DNA of 64,000 nt from Pseudisothecium myosuroides (lineage: Eukaryota > Streptophyta > Bryopsida > Hypnales > Lembophyllaceae), in NCBI GenBank assembly GCA_951799445.1, contig OX637290.1, positions 3,288,501-3,352,500 of the forward strand, written 5' to 3'. Shown in pieces: positions 53,749-64,000 of this stretch; position 1 is the stretch's first letter, and each line of letters begins with the position of its first letter. A model generated the notes under the pieces. The model was not told the origin of the DNA, did not search any database, and saw only the letters and a list, made by a program, of their open reading frames with translations. Position numbers and translations under genes: made by a program.

Positions 53749-54327
53749 AGGACCAAGGCATTTTCTGGCTCCAAAACCACTGCAAACTGCCATTTCTGCT
53801 ACGATCACTCCCTAAACCAAAAAAAACTTTTTTTTTAGAATCTAACCGTAGGATCTTGTAGTTCACTTGTCTCAGATCATGTGGTAAAAATTTCATGAAG
53901 TTTGACCATACGGATTGGAAGATATTAGCATTTGAAGTTGGAAAAAGAAGTTTTTTTGAAGAAGATACTTAGATTGCCCGAAAAACAAGATTGCTCATAA
54001 CTTTCTCATCCTGAGTCCAAATAGAATGAATCAAATCTTCAAATATAGACAAAAACATGATCTTTTAGAATAAAAATTAAAAATTAAAAAAACTCATTTT
54101 TTTGTGTTTTTTTTTTTTTTCTGACCGGCGAACTACTTTTGGGGCTTAGGGTGGCATAACTTTTGCTCACGGGCACCAATTGGAAAAAAAATTATATTTT
54201 TGGAAAGCTACTAACATTCCCTATCTTAAAAGAAAGTTTCAAAAGATCAGGTCAAACTTTGAGGTCACACGAGCCTGCCCAAAATCCCAAAAGTCCCCCG
54301 AGGGGACTTTGGTCCTTAAGGGGTTAA
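53745..54327. mobile_element. TTAA-type MITE, copy E15 (about 583 bp)
   Basis: Right end aaagtcccccgaggggact, ggtccttaagggg and TTAA. The left start ctagaggaccaaggcattttc corresponds to the inverse of the E2 right end but with the first bases changed. The motif ctaaccgtaggatcttgtag is near the left end. It is an inverted, shortened relative of E2. Confidence 0.72.
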
Positions 54328-54540
54328 GGTAGGAGGCTCAAAAATGGAGCATCTAAGGGTTGGTCCCCCTTTTTCATGTATTTCCTTGGATGGGAAAATT
54401 TTTAGCTCATTTTTCAGACAAAGAAAAATAGATGAGGAATCTAACCCAAGTGGTTTCGTATTTTTCCAATCATTTTTGAATTACTTATGAATTTTCAAAT
54501 GAGTTGGGTCCTAGGTCCCTATTTATGACCCTAGGTCTTC
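54327..54540. mobile_element. Diverged copy of the 51.2-kb MITE
   Basis: Starts aaggtaggaggctcaaaaat and shares ggaatctaacccaagtggtt (ggcatctaacccaaatcgtt in the other copy) and a following attacttatgaa block. The far inverted end is not recognisable, so it is truncated or decayed. Confidence 0.65.
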
Positions 54541-55805
54541 CATAAACCGTTCACTTGTAATTCTGAAGAAAGATGATGAAAGCAAAGACAATGATTGGCT
54601 CTTGCAATTAATAATGCTTTTTTCCTTGATTCATTCAATGACTATAGAGGTCAATTTTTGAATCGCCTCATCTCCATTTCACAACCATTTATAGCGACGG
54701 TTCTTAACGCCTATTCCATTTTAGAGCGCGGTTCCGACCATAATCACTGCTGAAGGGTTTAGATGATTAATGGAATCCTTGAAAAACTTGGAGAAGTCAA
54801 AAGCGCAAGTGAAATGACTATATTGGGCTTTTGTGCAAACTACAAATATTTGTGTAAAATAATAATGCAAGTAGTTCAAATTTTTTTTAAAGTAAAGAGG
54901 ATTTAGTACATATATTTTAGAGCTCATTATGAGGTCGTATATTTATATGCTGGAAAAAGTTTAGTATTATATAATGCAAACTGATGCAATTGGAATTTTG
55001 GAATGCTATGGTACAAACCAATACAATTGTTTTTTCTATTCATTGCACCCATGTCAAAAATATATTACTCGGTACTTTTTGGAGGATTGAATGTCACTTT
55101 AAAGTGAACAAGCATCACATATTAAGAATATTTGATACTTCACATGTAACCAAGGTCACTATTCTCAAATTTTATCACCATACGTGTGCATCATGTACAA
55201 TCCTTTCTACCAATTCAAAACAAATTTACTCTATTTTCTAAACGTTTTTTGTATAATCATTTTTCAAAAATTCCACATAGTGAGTGGTATAAAATTGTTA
55301 TCACAACATTGTTTTTGACTTGCATGTCAGTGCATTCAAAAATTGGCATTGAATTTACAACTATTTTCTATTCTCGCCCCCACCCCTACCCCACCAACTA
55401 AAGTCATTGTATACAAGAACTTACACCATTTTTGCCTATTCTTAGTATACAAGTTTTTCTAAATAATTCTACCTATTATTACAAAAATCCATGAGTTCTA
55501 CAAAGTACAAACGCACACATTTTTTAAGTTCACAAAAAACTCAAACCATTTCAAGCTTTCCTCTCCATTCAAACTATACAACTTTGTATTTTTTTTAAAA
55601 CTTCTACCCTTGAAGGTCAAATGTATTCAAGTCCTCTTAGGGTTTAATGTACAAATTGCATTTGTCAATGTATCAAAAATGAATATATAACGGAGTGAAT
55701 GCTTTTTAAAGCTTAATGTGATTCTCACTTCAAATTTCAAAACTAATTCCAAGAAGATCCTTAAAATAGGAAACAACTTAGATTAGATTCCAATTCCAAT
55801 TATCT
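54541..55805. other. AT-rich spacer
   Basis: Holds the diverged second copy (54755-54850) of the 53.02-kb block. No gene recognised. Confidence 0.4.
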
Positions 55806-56699
55806 TTAATTCCTATAGTCTCAAGGTTATTTCTTTACAAATAGCACTCAAAATTGCCAATTCCAATGCAAAAAACAAAAATTTAACATTTGTTTCTTTT
55901 CAATATCCAACCGTAGGATTTAGGACTAGATTAATATGAAAATGTCTGGAATTTTTTTAAGAAATTGTGACTATATAGATTACAACATATAAGCATTTAA
56001 AGTGAAGAAAATGATTTTTTTTTGCACCTAGGATCTCTAGATTGCAAGGCTTCGAATCTTTTTAACTTAAATTTTTTGTACTATAGATTTTGAATTAATA
56101 ATATTGTCTGGTGAAGAGCTGAGTTGAGATTTTGTAAATTATACTTTTTTTAAGTGTATTTTCATTCTTTAAGGAATTGGTTAGTTGAAGCAAGTACAAG
56201 ACAGGAAGAAAAACTAAATTGTTCATAATTCTAGGGTGGAATTGAAACAAACTAATCCCAACAATGAGATTGTTCAAGCAAGTAAACTAAATCATATATA
56301 ATTTTTTTTGGAAAATTGTGAAAATTGAGTTCAAAAATGAATTCAATATATTATTTTCTTAAGAATTTTCTAAGATTGCCCACACAACAAGATATTCAAT
56401 AACTTTCACATCAGTTATAGACAAATCTTTTAAATCTTTTCACATAAACAAAAACATACTCTATGAGATTTATTTATTTTAATATTATTTTAAGTTGTTA
56501 TTCTATGCCTGTCATAGCCTATTTTTTTGCTTTTGATGGCATAACTTTTGCTTGGGCATCAATTGAAATATAAATCTGACTAGTTTTCCTATCTTGAATT
56601 TATTTTCAAAAAATCATACCAAAAATTGAGATCATATGAACTTACATGAACCTTCAAAAAAAATTTGAAGAGACTCTTGGTACTTTAGGGGAAAATTAA
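55806..56699. mobile_element. Old TTAA-type MITE, copy E16 (894 bp)
   Basis: TTAA at both sides, left end TTCCTATAGTCTCAAGG, right end cttggtactttagggg with a small AAA insertion before TTAA. The motif caaccgtaggattt lies near the left end. More diverged than the other copies. Confidence 0.6.
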
Positions 56700-58705
56700 T
56701 TCAAGAAGTCAAACTTCCCATTGAAACTAGTTGGTAAATGGTCATATTTTAACATTCTATTGTACTTTTGACTTGTTTTAAAACCGTCCCATCAGATTTT
56801 TATTTGAAATATATATCCTCTGAACATGAGAGCCTACACCTATTTTTAACATTTTAACAATTCATAGTTTATTCATATATTATCTAATTGCATACAAAAA
56901 AAATATAGAATCCTCTTTTAACTCTCTCTAGGACTCCACACATATTTAGGTAATTTAATGATGGGAACTAAATTCAAATGCTCATTCAAACAATTTTAGG
57001 TGAAAAAAATTATTACTCTTCAATTCATTTATATAGTTGTCTACCTTCTAGTCTTTCTTTTAATGCCTTCTAAATCCACCACTTATGTACAATTGATCCT
57101 TTCTATTGACTCTTGATTGGGAGCAAATGAACTCCTAATGTAACAATTACTAAATTTTTTCAAAAGAGGCATATGAGCATGTTCCTATTACTAAATTGTT
57201 TAATTTATTGTTGGAAGTCCAGAGGGGGTTTCAAATTTTTTTAGCATGCATTTTTTTAATTTAGTTTTAAAAATTATGAATTTTCATAGTACTGAAAATA
57301 AATGTATCCCAATCACTACCATATTCTTATGAATGAAGATTGTACATTATAGACAAGAATCTCTAGAAGTCATTCAAAATAGTTTGCAATTAGGTGCAGT
57401 TACCTAAAATGCACTTGGACACATTTTGACAACTAAATTTAAAAAAAAAATCCAATTAGGTGTGTAAATTGACATGATAGGTTTGAAGGATATAAAAAGA
57501 CGAGGCAATTTTCTTGTATCCTAAAGTTTTGTGTTTTTAGAAATCAACCAAAAAAATGTAAAATTTAGAGTTATTTTTATCAAGCAAGTACTACTAACAC
57601 CTCTAGGATTTTGTAGGTATGTTTCCAAAATGTTTCACAACTAAATCCTTTAAAGCTTGAAAGAGCTCATGCAAAAATTATAAGCTTTGCTTACTTAATA
57701 GAATATTTGGTAGGTTGACTTTCATAGCCCTAGAAGGCTTTTTACATTATGATTTTTCCACAAAAATTCATAATAAATCTCATGCTTTTACACATTTTAT
57801 GTACGCCAGAGGTATATAAGAGACATGCCTCTAAGAATCCACACAAATTCTTCTTCCATATAATGTATATGAATTATTTATCCATATTATAAGTAATGAT
57901 TGTACTATTTCAATAAACTATTCATGTAGAAACAACATTAAACCTTCTACCAACATCATTTGTTCTAAAAATCAATAATTTATTTATCCTACCAAGTTAG
58001 AGATGCAAAATCACTAAAAAAATCATTTTCGTTTTGACCACAAAGAGATGACTTGTGCAACATTAGTCTCTTTGCAATTGTCACCACACCTACCACATGT
58101 CGAAATTGGAGACAAGAAATTGTGCTTTAGGTTATATACATTGTTTGACTAAATGAGATTTTTTTACAATTTAAAAAACATACTTTGGAGAAGCCTTTTA
58201 TAAAGTTTATGAATTAGTAATTTGAAAAAGACTAATTATTATATTGTAAAATTTGAAAATGAATATTTTTGAAGGATAAAAATAATAACCACCACTTTTT
58301 AATTTTACAATTGAACTTTTGTTCTTAAACATTGTTGTATAGCAAATTTCTTTTGTTGAGAGTTAGTGTCTTAGTGTGACTTGTCCTTCAAAGGGACATC
58401 CATTGATGTTTTTAATCTTTACTTCTTTTTAGCCCTTAAAATTCCATGCAACCACATTATGGTTTTGAAAATTTGGTCAACTATTGTAGTTTGACTATCG
58501 ACTAATTTGTGATCACAAATTATGTTTTGAATGCACTTTTTCAATACAAATCTAAAAAAATTTAATTTGTATGCACATGCGATCTTAGATGCATTTTCTA
58601 TGCATTTTTGAAGGATTTGGCCTCAAAATCCAATGTCTACAATTATTGAAGGACTTGTGAAGAATTATCACTTGGCAAATTTTTTGGTACTTGAGGAGGA
58701 GGAGG
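56700..58705. other. AT-rich spacer
   Basis: No gene, RNA or bounded element recognised. Confidence 0.35.
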
Positions 58706-58746
58706 ATAATAATAATAATAACAATAATAATAATAATAATAATAAC

Positions 58747-58778
<32 letters not shown>

Positions 58779-58843
58779 TAATAATAATAATAATAATAAT
58801 AATTATTATAATTATAATTATTATTATTATTATTATTATTATT
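58706..58843. repeat. Mirrored (AAT)n / (ATT)n microsatellite
   Basis: About 95 bp of AAT units with four single AAC variants is followed by about 40 bp of ATT units. The two halves are complementary and could fold into a hairpin. Apparent frames through it (poly-Asn, poly-Ile, poly-Tyr) are artefacts. Confidence 0.93.
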
Positions 58844-61800
58844 TCTCAATATGCTGATCCAAGTTCAGTTGCCCCTGAAAATAAAAAGTTTCCATTTGAA
58901 TTCCACAGCTCAAAAAACAAAAACTCCACTCACCCAATTGGCTGCCAATATCAAAGCAGGAGCAAGTTATATGGTGCCACCTCGTCTGCCACCTCATTGA
59001 ATTTCTCATGCATCAGACTGGCATGTCAATTTTACCTCCAGAGAATTAATAGGCACCGTCCCTGCCACCCTGTGATATTTGTTTTATCCTTCAGTCTTTG
59101 TCATTTGTATCCGTCTGATCCCACTTGAATTGGATCAGCCAAAAACTTTGCAAACTAAGCTCAGCTGCTCCAATTTTGCTAACTACCTGCTCAGAATGCC
59201 AACATGTCCCAAGCTTTTCTTGGCTTGTAAATTGGAATGCTCCTTCATGGTACTAAATCTAAACACCAAGTCTTTTTCTGAAAAAGCAATGTTGAGCTGG
59301 TAAGCCCACCTCCATCCTAACAATTTTAGTCTCCGCCAAGGTACACTGAATATTGAAATGCTACAAATTTTCATTTGTTCATTTGTTTCAAAAAAAAAAA
59401 AAAAAATTTAAATGCTACAAATTTTTTGATGAACCAAATAACTCCAATCCCAAATTCAGACAAAGTTTGGGACTCAAATTGATAACAAAGCAACTTATGC
59501 AATTGTGCACTGGTGAGTTATCCTACCTGTCATTAAAGCCTCTCAATTGGGCACATTCTAAATCTCATGGTTCATTGATGGAAATTGTCCATTTGTTTAA
59601 AAATAAATATAAATAAATAAATAAATCTCATGGTTCTCTCTCAGGGATGTAGCTAAATTTTAAAAAAATTAAAAAAAAAACTCATTTTCAGTCCACAAAA
59701 GGTGAGTTCAATGCAGGTACATTATATGGACCGAAAACGGAAGGAGCCAGGTAGGCTTAAGATCCTATTCACCAGGGTTCCCTTGCCTTTTAATGGGTAC
59801 TGTCCAAGTGTACATGGACTTGGAGTCTTGGAGCATGAGGTGGGCATCAATTCCATGATTTGCTGCTGTCTGGGTAAAATATATTTGTGCAACCCATAAA
59901 TATATTCGAACGAGCTTGGATGTAGGGACGCTGTTTTTAGAAGGATTGACTAACCCAACGCACGAACAGCAGCTATCAGTGAAAACAATAGTATTTGTGT
60001 ATGCCAAATTCAGGGAAACAAGGTACCTTCACTTTGGGGTTACACAGTGGAGTCAAACCATGCTTGACCATGATTTCACCGAAAAGCTGCTGACATTCCC
60101 AATCATTTTCGCTAGTGAATATTGAAGTTAATTGGTAAAAAATAGCCACAATGTAGCAGATGGTTTGATCATGTAAGCTTGCTTCAGTTGCGTGTGCTCC
60201 ATATGATATGCACGAAGCCAGTTACAAAATGGAAGGTAAGTAAAAGTACACCTGATGTTTCAAAAGAAAAAAGAAAAGTACACCTGATAACTGCAACTCT
60301 TGCACAAAATATTTCACAGACCATGTGAAAAGTATCTACAACAGTCGGAGATCTAGCATCAAACTGGCAAGGCCTATTTGCTCAGCAAAGTTGTTGCTCT
60401 TCAAAGGATCTTACTACATGATCCGTAGTGCCCCCAAAGAGTCTGTATTTTTGACAATGAATATAGAGTGTGTGTGTGTGTGTGTGAAGGCAATGTTTGG
60501 TTCAAATAATTTCTCACTGCTTGTAAATTTTTAAAAATATGTAAATTATAAAAACATTCCTTATCAAATGACCAATGAATTTGATGAGATTGAGGTCTGT
60601 GAGTGTGTATTTATACAAGTATGTGAGGCAAGATCTGAGGATTCCGGGCATTAATGGATCAAGGATGTCTTTGTAAGAGTATTAAAGCTCTTGTAATGAA
60701 CTTCCCTTCCGCGTCTGTCCGTCTGATTGCAGACGTATTGCTCAGTGGTCTCATAACGTGCTCAGTGCAGATGGCATTACTGAGAGCATGGGAGGTGCCA
60801 CCGGCCATGGCAAGTGCCACAGGCTTGAGTTGCCACAATTCACATGCAATGGACTTGACAAACAGGGAGGGCCAGGAACAAATATAACAACGACTGCACT
60901 CACACGAATTCTCCCAGAGCCTCCCAGGTGGATGATGATGATGATCACGGATGAGAGAGATGAGACCAAAGATGGTCATTCTCCCACCTGACGTCAGGGA
61001 AGGTACTAACACCCCTCCCCCGCTCTGAACTTATGCTCATGGAAATCGACAGAAAGCGCTTCTGCTTACCCAGCATTGAACTGCTCCATTTTGCAGAAGA
61101 ATTCCAGAGGAACCAACCGTACACAAACAGCCACAAAAAGACAGCTTACTGGGTAGTTTAAACATACAGTTCAGCAGACACAAAGATCTGACAGTATTCC
61201 AAGAACCATAACTGCTTTCACACCCTCTTTTCATGATCTCACATTCAATTCATGAACAAGTGGTAGACACATTTGTAAACAAAGTTTTTTGAGTGCAAAG
61301 GGCACTGATCTCTTTCAAGATCAGTGGACAGAAAACATAACAAAAGATATGACAAATTGTGTACACTGCAAAATAACCCATCATACAGCCAATGGTGCAC
61401 ACAAACAAGTGACAGAATTTCTCTTTTATGTTTTTCATTTCTTGAATTGTGAAAAGCTCTACAATATTTTTTGGTCGCTTCCAATGCACATTTGTCATGG
61501 TAGCCACCGTTTCAGCTTGGGTTGCTGTCAGGGGATCTGTCAGCAGGGTTTCCTAATCTATCAGTAATGGAACTCAATCCTCTGCAGGTGCCATTCTAAA
61601 ACAGGGAGATCTACAAAGTTAGCATACCATAGCAAACTAACTTATTCTCTGACGATCTCTTGTTGGAGTAAAGCACAAGCCGAAAATATTTTTCCGAACG
61701 AACAAAATCCTTTTGTACATCTGCTTGGAGTTGCCATCACGTAGCATCTACTCAACAACATCCATAATAAAACGAATAAATTATAGAAGATTGCGGTCCT

Positions 61801-62207
61801 CGAATTGTACACCTACTCCTGAGGCATTCGTGTGCCATGCAAGCCACAGAACCGCCATTTACAGAGCCAGACTTCAAGGGCACTCAACTCCCAGCTTCAG
61901 TCGAGTCCCAGTCCGGCGCTGCACAATGCCGAACCGAACCGAATCTCAAACTGTTGACACAACCGCAGAACTATCTTAGTTCACAGTCCTTGGTTACTCT
62001 AGGGTCAGATCAGTCGATGGCACCAGTGATTACACACGCTTTTTAACTGCATGTAAACAAGGCAATTGTTAGCAGAGTATCTCTTCATGATCTTCAAAAA
62101 TGTGATTTACAACATGCTGAGAGTTGCGACCGAATTCAGTGCCTACCTCTAACAGGCAGGTAATGGTGATAGAGAAGATTTGCACTGGAACGTGAAGCTC
62201 CACAATG
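58844..62207. other. Spacer and 3' region of the cyclin gene
   Basis: No exon recognised. 60.65-61.0 kb is of gene-like composition and may belong to a transcript of unknown nature. A (GT)n tract lies at about 60470-60486 and (GAT)n at about 60932-60945. The cyclin 3' UTR should run down from 62207 on the minus strand. Confidence 0.4.
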
Positions 62208-63976
62208 TCAGCAACGCTCCGCATCCTTGAAAAATTCAGGTACTAATTCTGATGGAGGCGTCAAAGTCGCCACGCACTTAAACTGCACATAGCAAAAATG
62301 GAGATCAGTTCATTCCCAATTTATATTGTTGGGAACGAAACAAATACGATACTGTAACTCCTATTTGAACGTGAGTAAAAGGACCGAAAATTCACCTTAG
62401 ATTGTCGATATTTCTCTCGTATAGCAGGAAGGGTACAATTCTTAGTGTTCTTTTGCAATTCATGAATAGCTCGCACGCACTTTTCCAGCTCGGATGCCTT
62501 GTAGCCAGTGTAATGTTGCAGAGTCGCATCCCAGGGAGGCACGGACGGGTCGAGCGTAAGCTTCGACATGTAAACAGCAGAGGCGGCTACTGTAGAGGGG
62601 ACGAAACCTAGAAACCCATACTCCAATAACGTAAGCTCAGCGAGATAGTTCCCGAGAAACTCCAGAACTAGGGTTGGGGCCTTGCTAGTAGCTTGAGCAG
62701 CTCGGATGAACCGTCTCAGGAAGCTCTTCGTCGTTGGCGTCGTCAACTCAAACTTCAACTCCCTCAACACTTTCCTTTCCATCTCTAAAACCTGCTCCAT
62801 TTATCAAGGCTATTACAATTAGGTTGAGGAACATTTGGGGAATATAAACGATGGGATCCACTGAGTAATCTCAAGCGCTAGCTAGTACTATACCTCGTCG
62901 CGTTGGTACGTGTTGTCAGTAATGTAGCAAAACTCTTCCACTTGAGGAGCACAAATTTCCTCGTACTTTGCAGCGATGAGCATGCTCGAGACTCCCAGCA
63001 GTTGAAGCCGTTGCCGTGTCACCGTGTGGCAGGAAAGAAACCGATCAATGTAAGCAACAGTCAAGTAAAGCGTGTCCGGCACCAGTTTGTACTCTTCCGC
63101 TACCTCCACTAACCAGTCGATAAGAATTCCTCGCATACTCGGAGAAATGTCTTTCTGCATGGACTCCATGAAGTTCGTCGTAGGCCTTCGTTTAATCTGA
63201 GAATCGCAACTACCAAAAATCAGATATAAAAAATATTTACACATCCAAATGCAATACTCTTCCTCTAATACATGAGTGACTGCCACATGCAAAACTCATG
63301 TCCGGTACATGAAACCAATGTGAAGTCCTACAAACAAGCGTCAGATTCGCACCTCAGCCATACGCAAGTGCATGTAGATATCCGCGGCGTACGTGCTACA
63401 CATTTGCGGGTCCGTATGATCAGTATCAATGTCTTGAAACGCCACCCCATTCGACCAAGACGAAGTCTCCTCGCACGACTTAAACAAGTTGCCTTGCTTC
63501 AAGCGGTCCCTCGATTCCTTGGAAATGAAGAGCCTCTGCGAAGTCCGACGCTCCAGCGACGCCACAGCCGAGGAGCTACAACTCCTCGACTCTGGTTGTT
63601 GCGAATCCAATGCTTCCGAATCCGATGCCACTTCTTCGTCGGGAACACCCTTGCCGATGTCATTCTCGGGAACAGCATTCTCGTCCCCTTCCGCAATTGG
63701 TTTCAATTTCAAGTCCTGGACGTGAGCATTATTGTCAGAGAGTGGCCCCGCATTCACGAGCTTCGAGATGTCGGTGAGAGGCGCGCGTCTTCCGGAAGGC
63801 TGCACAGCGCGCTTCCGGGGATGTAAAACAGTACTCCCCCCCGTCCGCGAATCGTCCATCGCGGATCGCTTACTGGCCGCTCGCGTCTGCCGCACATTCT
63901 CCGACGAAACGGCGGGCGCGAACGAAGTCGACGCGCGAGGCCGAAACGCGCGCCGCCCACTGTTTTCCCCTGTCAT
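62208..63976 (-). CDS. CYCA: A-type cyclin, 4 exons, 465 aa from the first visible ATG
   Basis: Regulatory subunit that binds and activates cyclin-dependent kinase in S phase to mitosis. Exons: 63976-63353 (208 codons), 63196-62894 (101), 62791-62396 (132), 62282-62208 (24 plus stop), all in frame with GT-AG borders. The start at 63976 gives MTGENSGRRAFRPR; eight codons upstream are open to the window end without another ATG, so a longer N-terminus cannot be excluded. The destruction box RAPLTDISK is at residues 64-72. The cyclin core begins DPQMCSTYAADIYMHLRMAE, continues SMRGILIDWLVEVAEEYKLV, then QLLGVSSMLIAAKYEEICAP; the second fold has ATSKAPTLVLEFLGNYLAEL and HYTGYKASELEKCVRAIHEL. The tail FKCVATLTPPSELVPEFF fits plant CYCA1/A2. 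The subgroup (A1, A2 or A3) was not resolved by tree; CYCA1 is my first guess. Degradation by the anaphase-promoting complex is expected from the destruction box. Confidence 0.95.
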
Positions 63977-64000
63977 TGGCAAATCACTGTGGTGCACTAC

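Noticed and set aside
58633..59128. Open frames of poly-Asn, poly-Ile and poly-Tyr
   Set aside because: They are translations of the (AAT)n/(ATT)n microsatellite and have no other coding support.
62208..64000. Start of the cyclin at a GTG codon at 63997
   Set aside because: Plant nuclear genes start at ATG. The first visible in-frame ATG is 63976, and a start beyond the window remains possible.

Overview
The window is nuclear DNA of a land plant. All five recognisable protein genes are plant-type and most are intron-rich. Telomere-type TTTAGGG blocks are present, and the long gene spacers are AT-rich and packed with small terminal-inverted-repeat elements. A seed-free plant (moss, liverwort or lycophyte) is my inference from gene structure and spacer composition; the sequence does not prove it. 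I found no rRNA, tRNA, CRISPR or prokaryotic feature.

Genes. (1) Minus, 2730 to beyond 1: a ROOT UVB SENSITIVE 3-like (DUF647) gene in ten short exons, open at the window edge. (2) Plus, 8747-14900: a 13-exon glutamine-dependent NAD+ synthetase, 737 aa, complete. (3) Plus, 31352-33354: a two-exon VFB/SKIP2-type F-box/LRR protein, 513 aa. (4) Minus, 41252-37848: a 7-exon monodehydroascorbate reductase of the C-terminally anchored peroxisomal membrane type, 487 aa. (5) Minus, about 63976-62208: a 4-exon A-type cyclin, 465 aa from the first visible ATG. They are unrelated housekeeping or signalling genes with separate promoters. NAD+ synthesis and ascorbate recycling touch the same redox economy, but nothing here suggests co-regulation.

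Spacers. About 16 elements, roughly 12 kb in all, share ends of the form TTAA-CCCCTAAAG ... CTTTAGGGG-TTAA. They are 0.23-1.4 kb long, non-coding and dispersed at 3.5-8.1, 14.5, 19.0-23.6, 27.6-28.5, 42.6-44.0, 48.7-49.6, 53.2-54.3 and 55.8-56.7 kb. The TTAA target and CCC-start ends resemble piggyBac-type transposons, which are not a standard part of plant genomes. This family is the most novel-looking content of the window. One copy sits inside another small element with an inferable empty site, and one copy is flanked by CTAG on both sides, as expected for a 4-bp target duplication. The piggyBac assignment is an inference; a TA-target Tc1/mariner relative is the main alternative, and a decayed Tc1/mariner transposase lies at 18.0-18.75 kb.

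Other mobile or repetitive DNA: a CACTA MITE with a GAT target duplication (28728-29250), a long near-perfect hairpin MITE (26411-26565), a tRNA-like SINE (26578-26777), a truncated retroposon with a 16-bp target duplication (7097-7224), a MITE with 24-bp identical ends (51161-51498), a 106-bp x4 minisatellite before the F-box gene, a 338-bp x3 tandem array ending in TTTAGGG repeats (46.47-47.63 kb), a dispersed repeat family with at least five copies, and a mirrored (AAT)n/(ATT)n tract. Exons were assembled by eye from splice sites, reading frame and family similarity; no alignment program was run.
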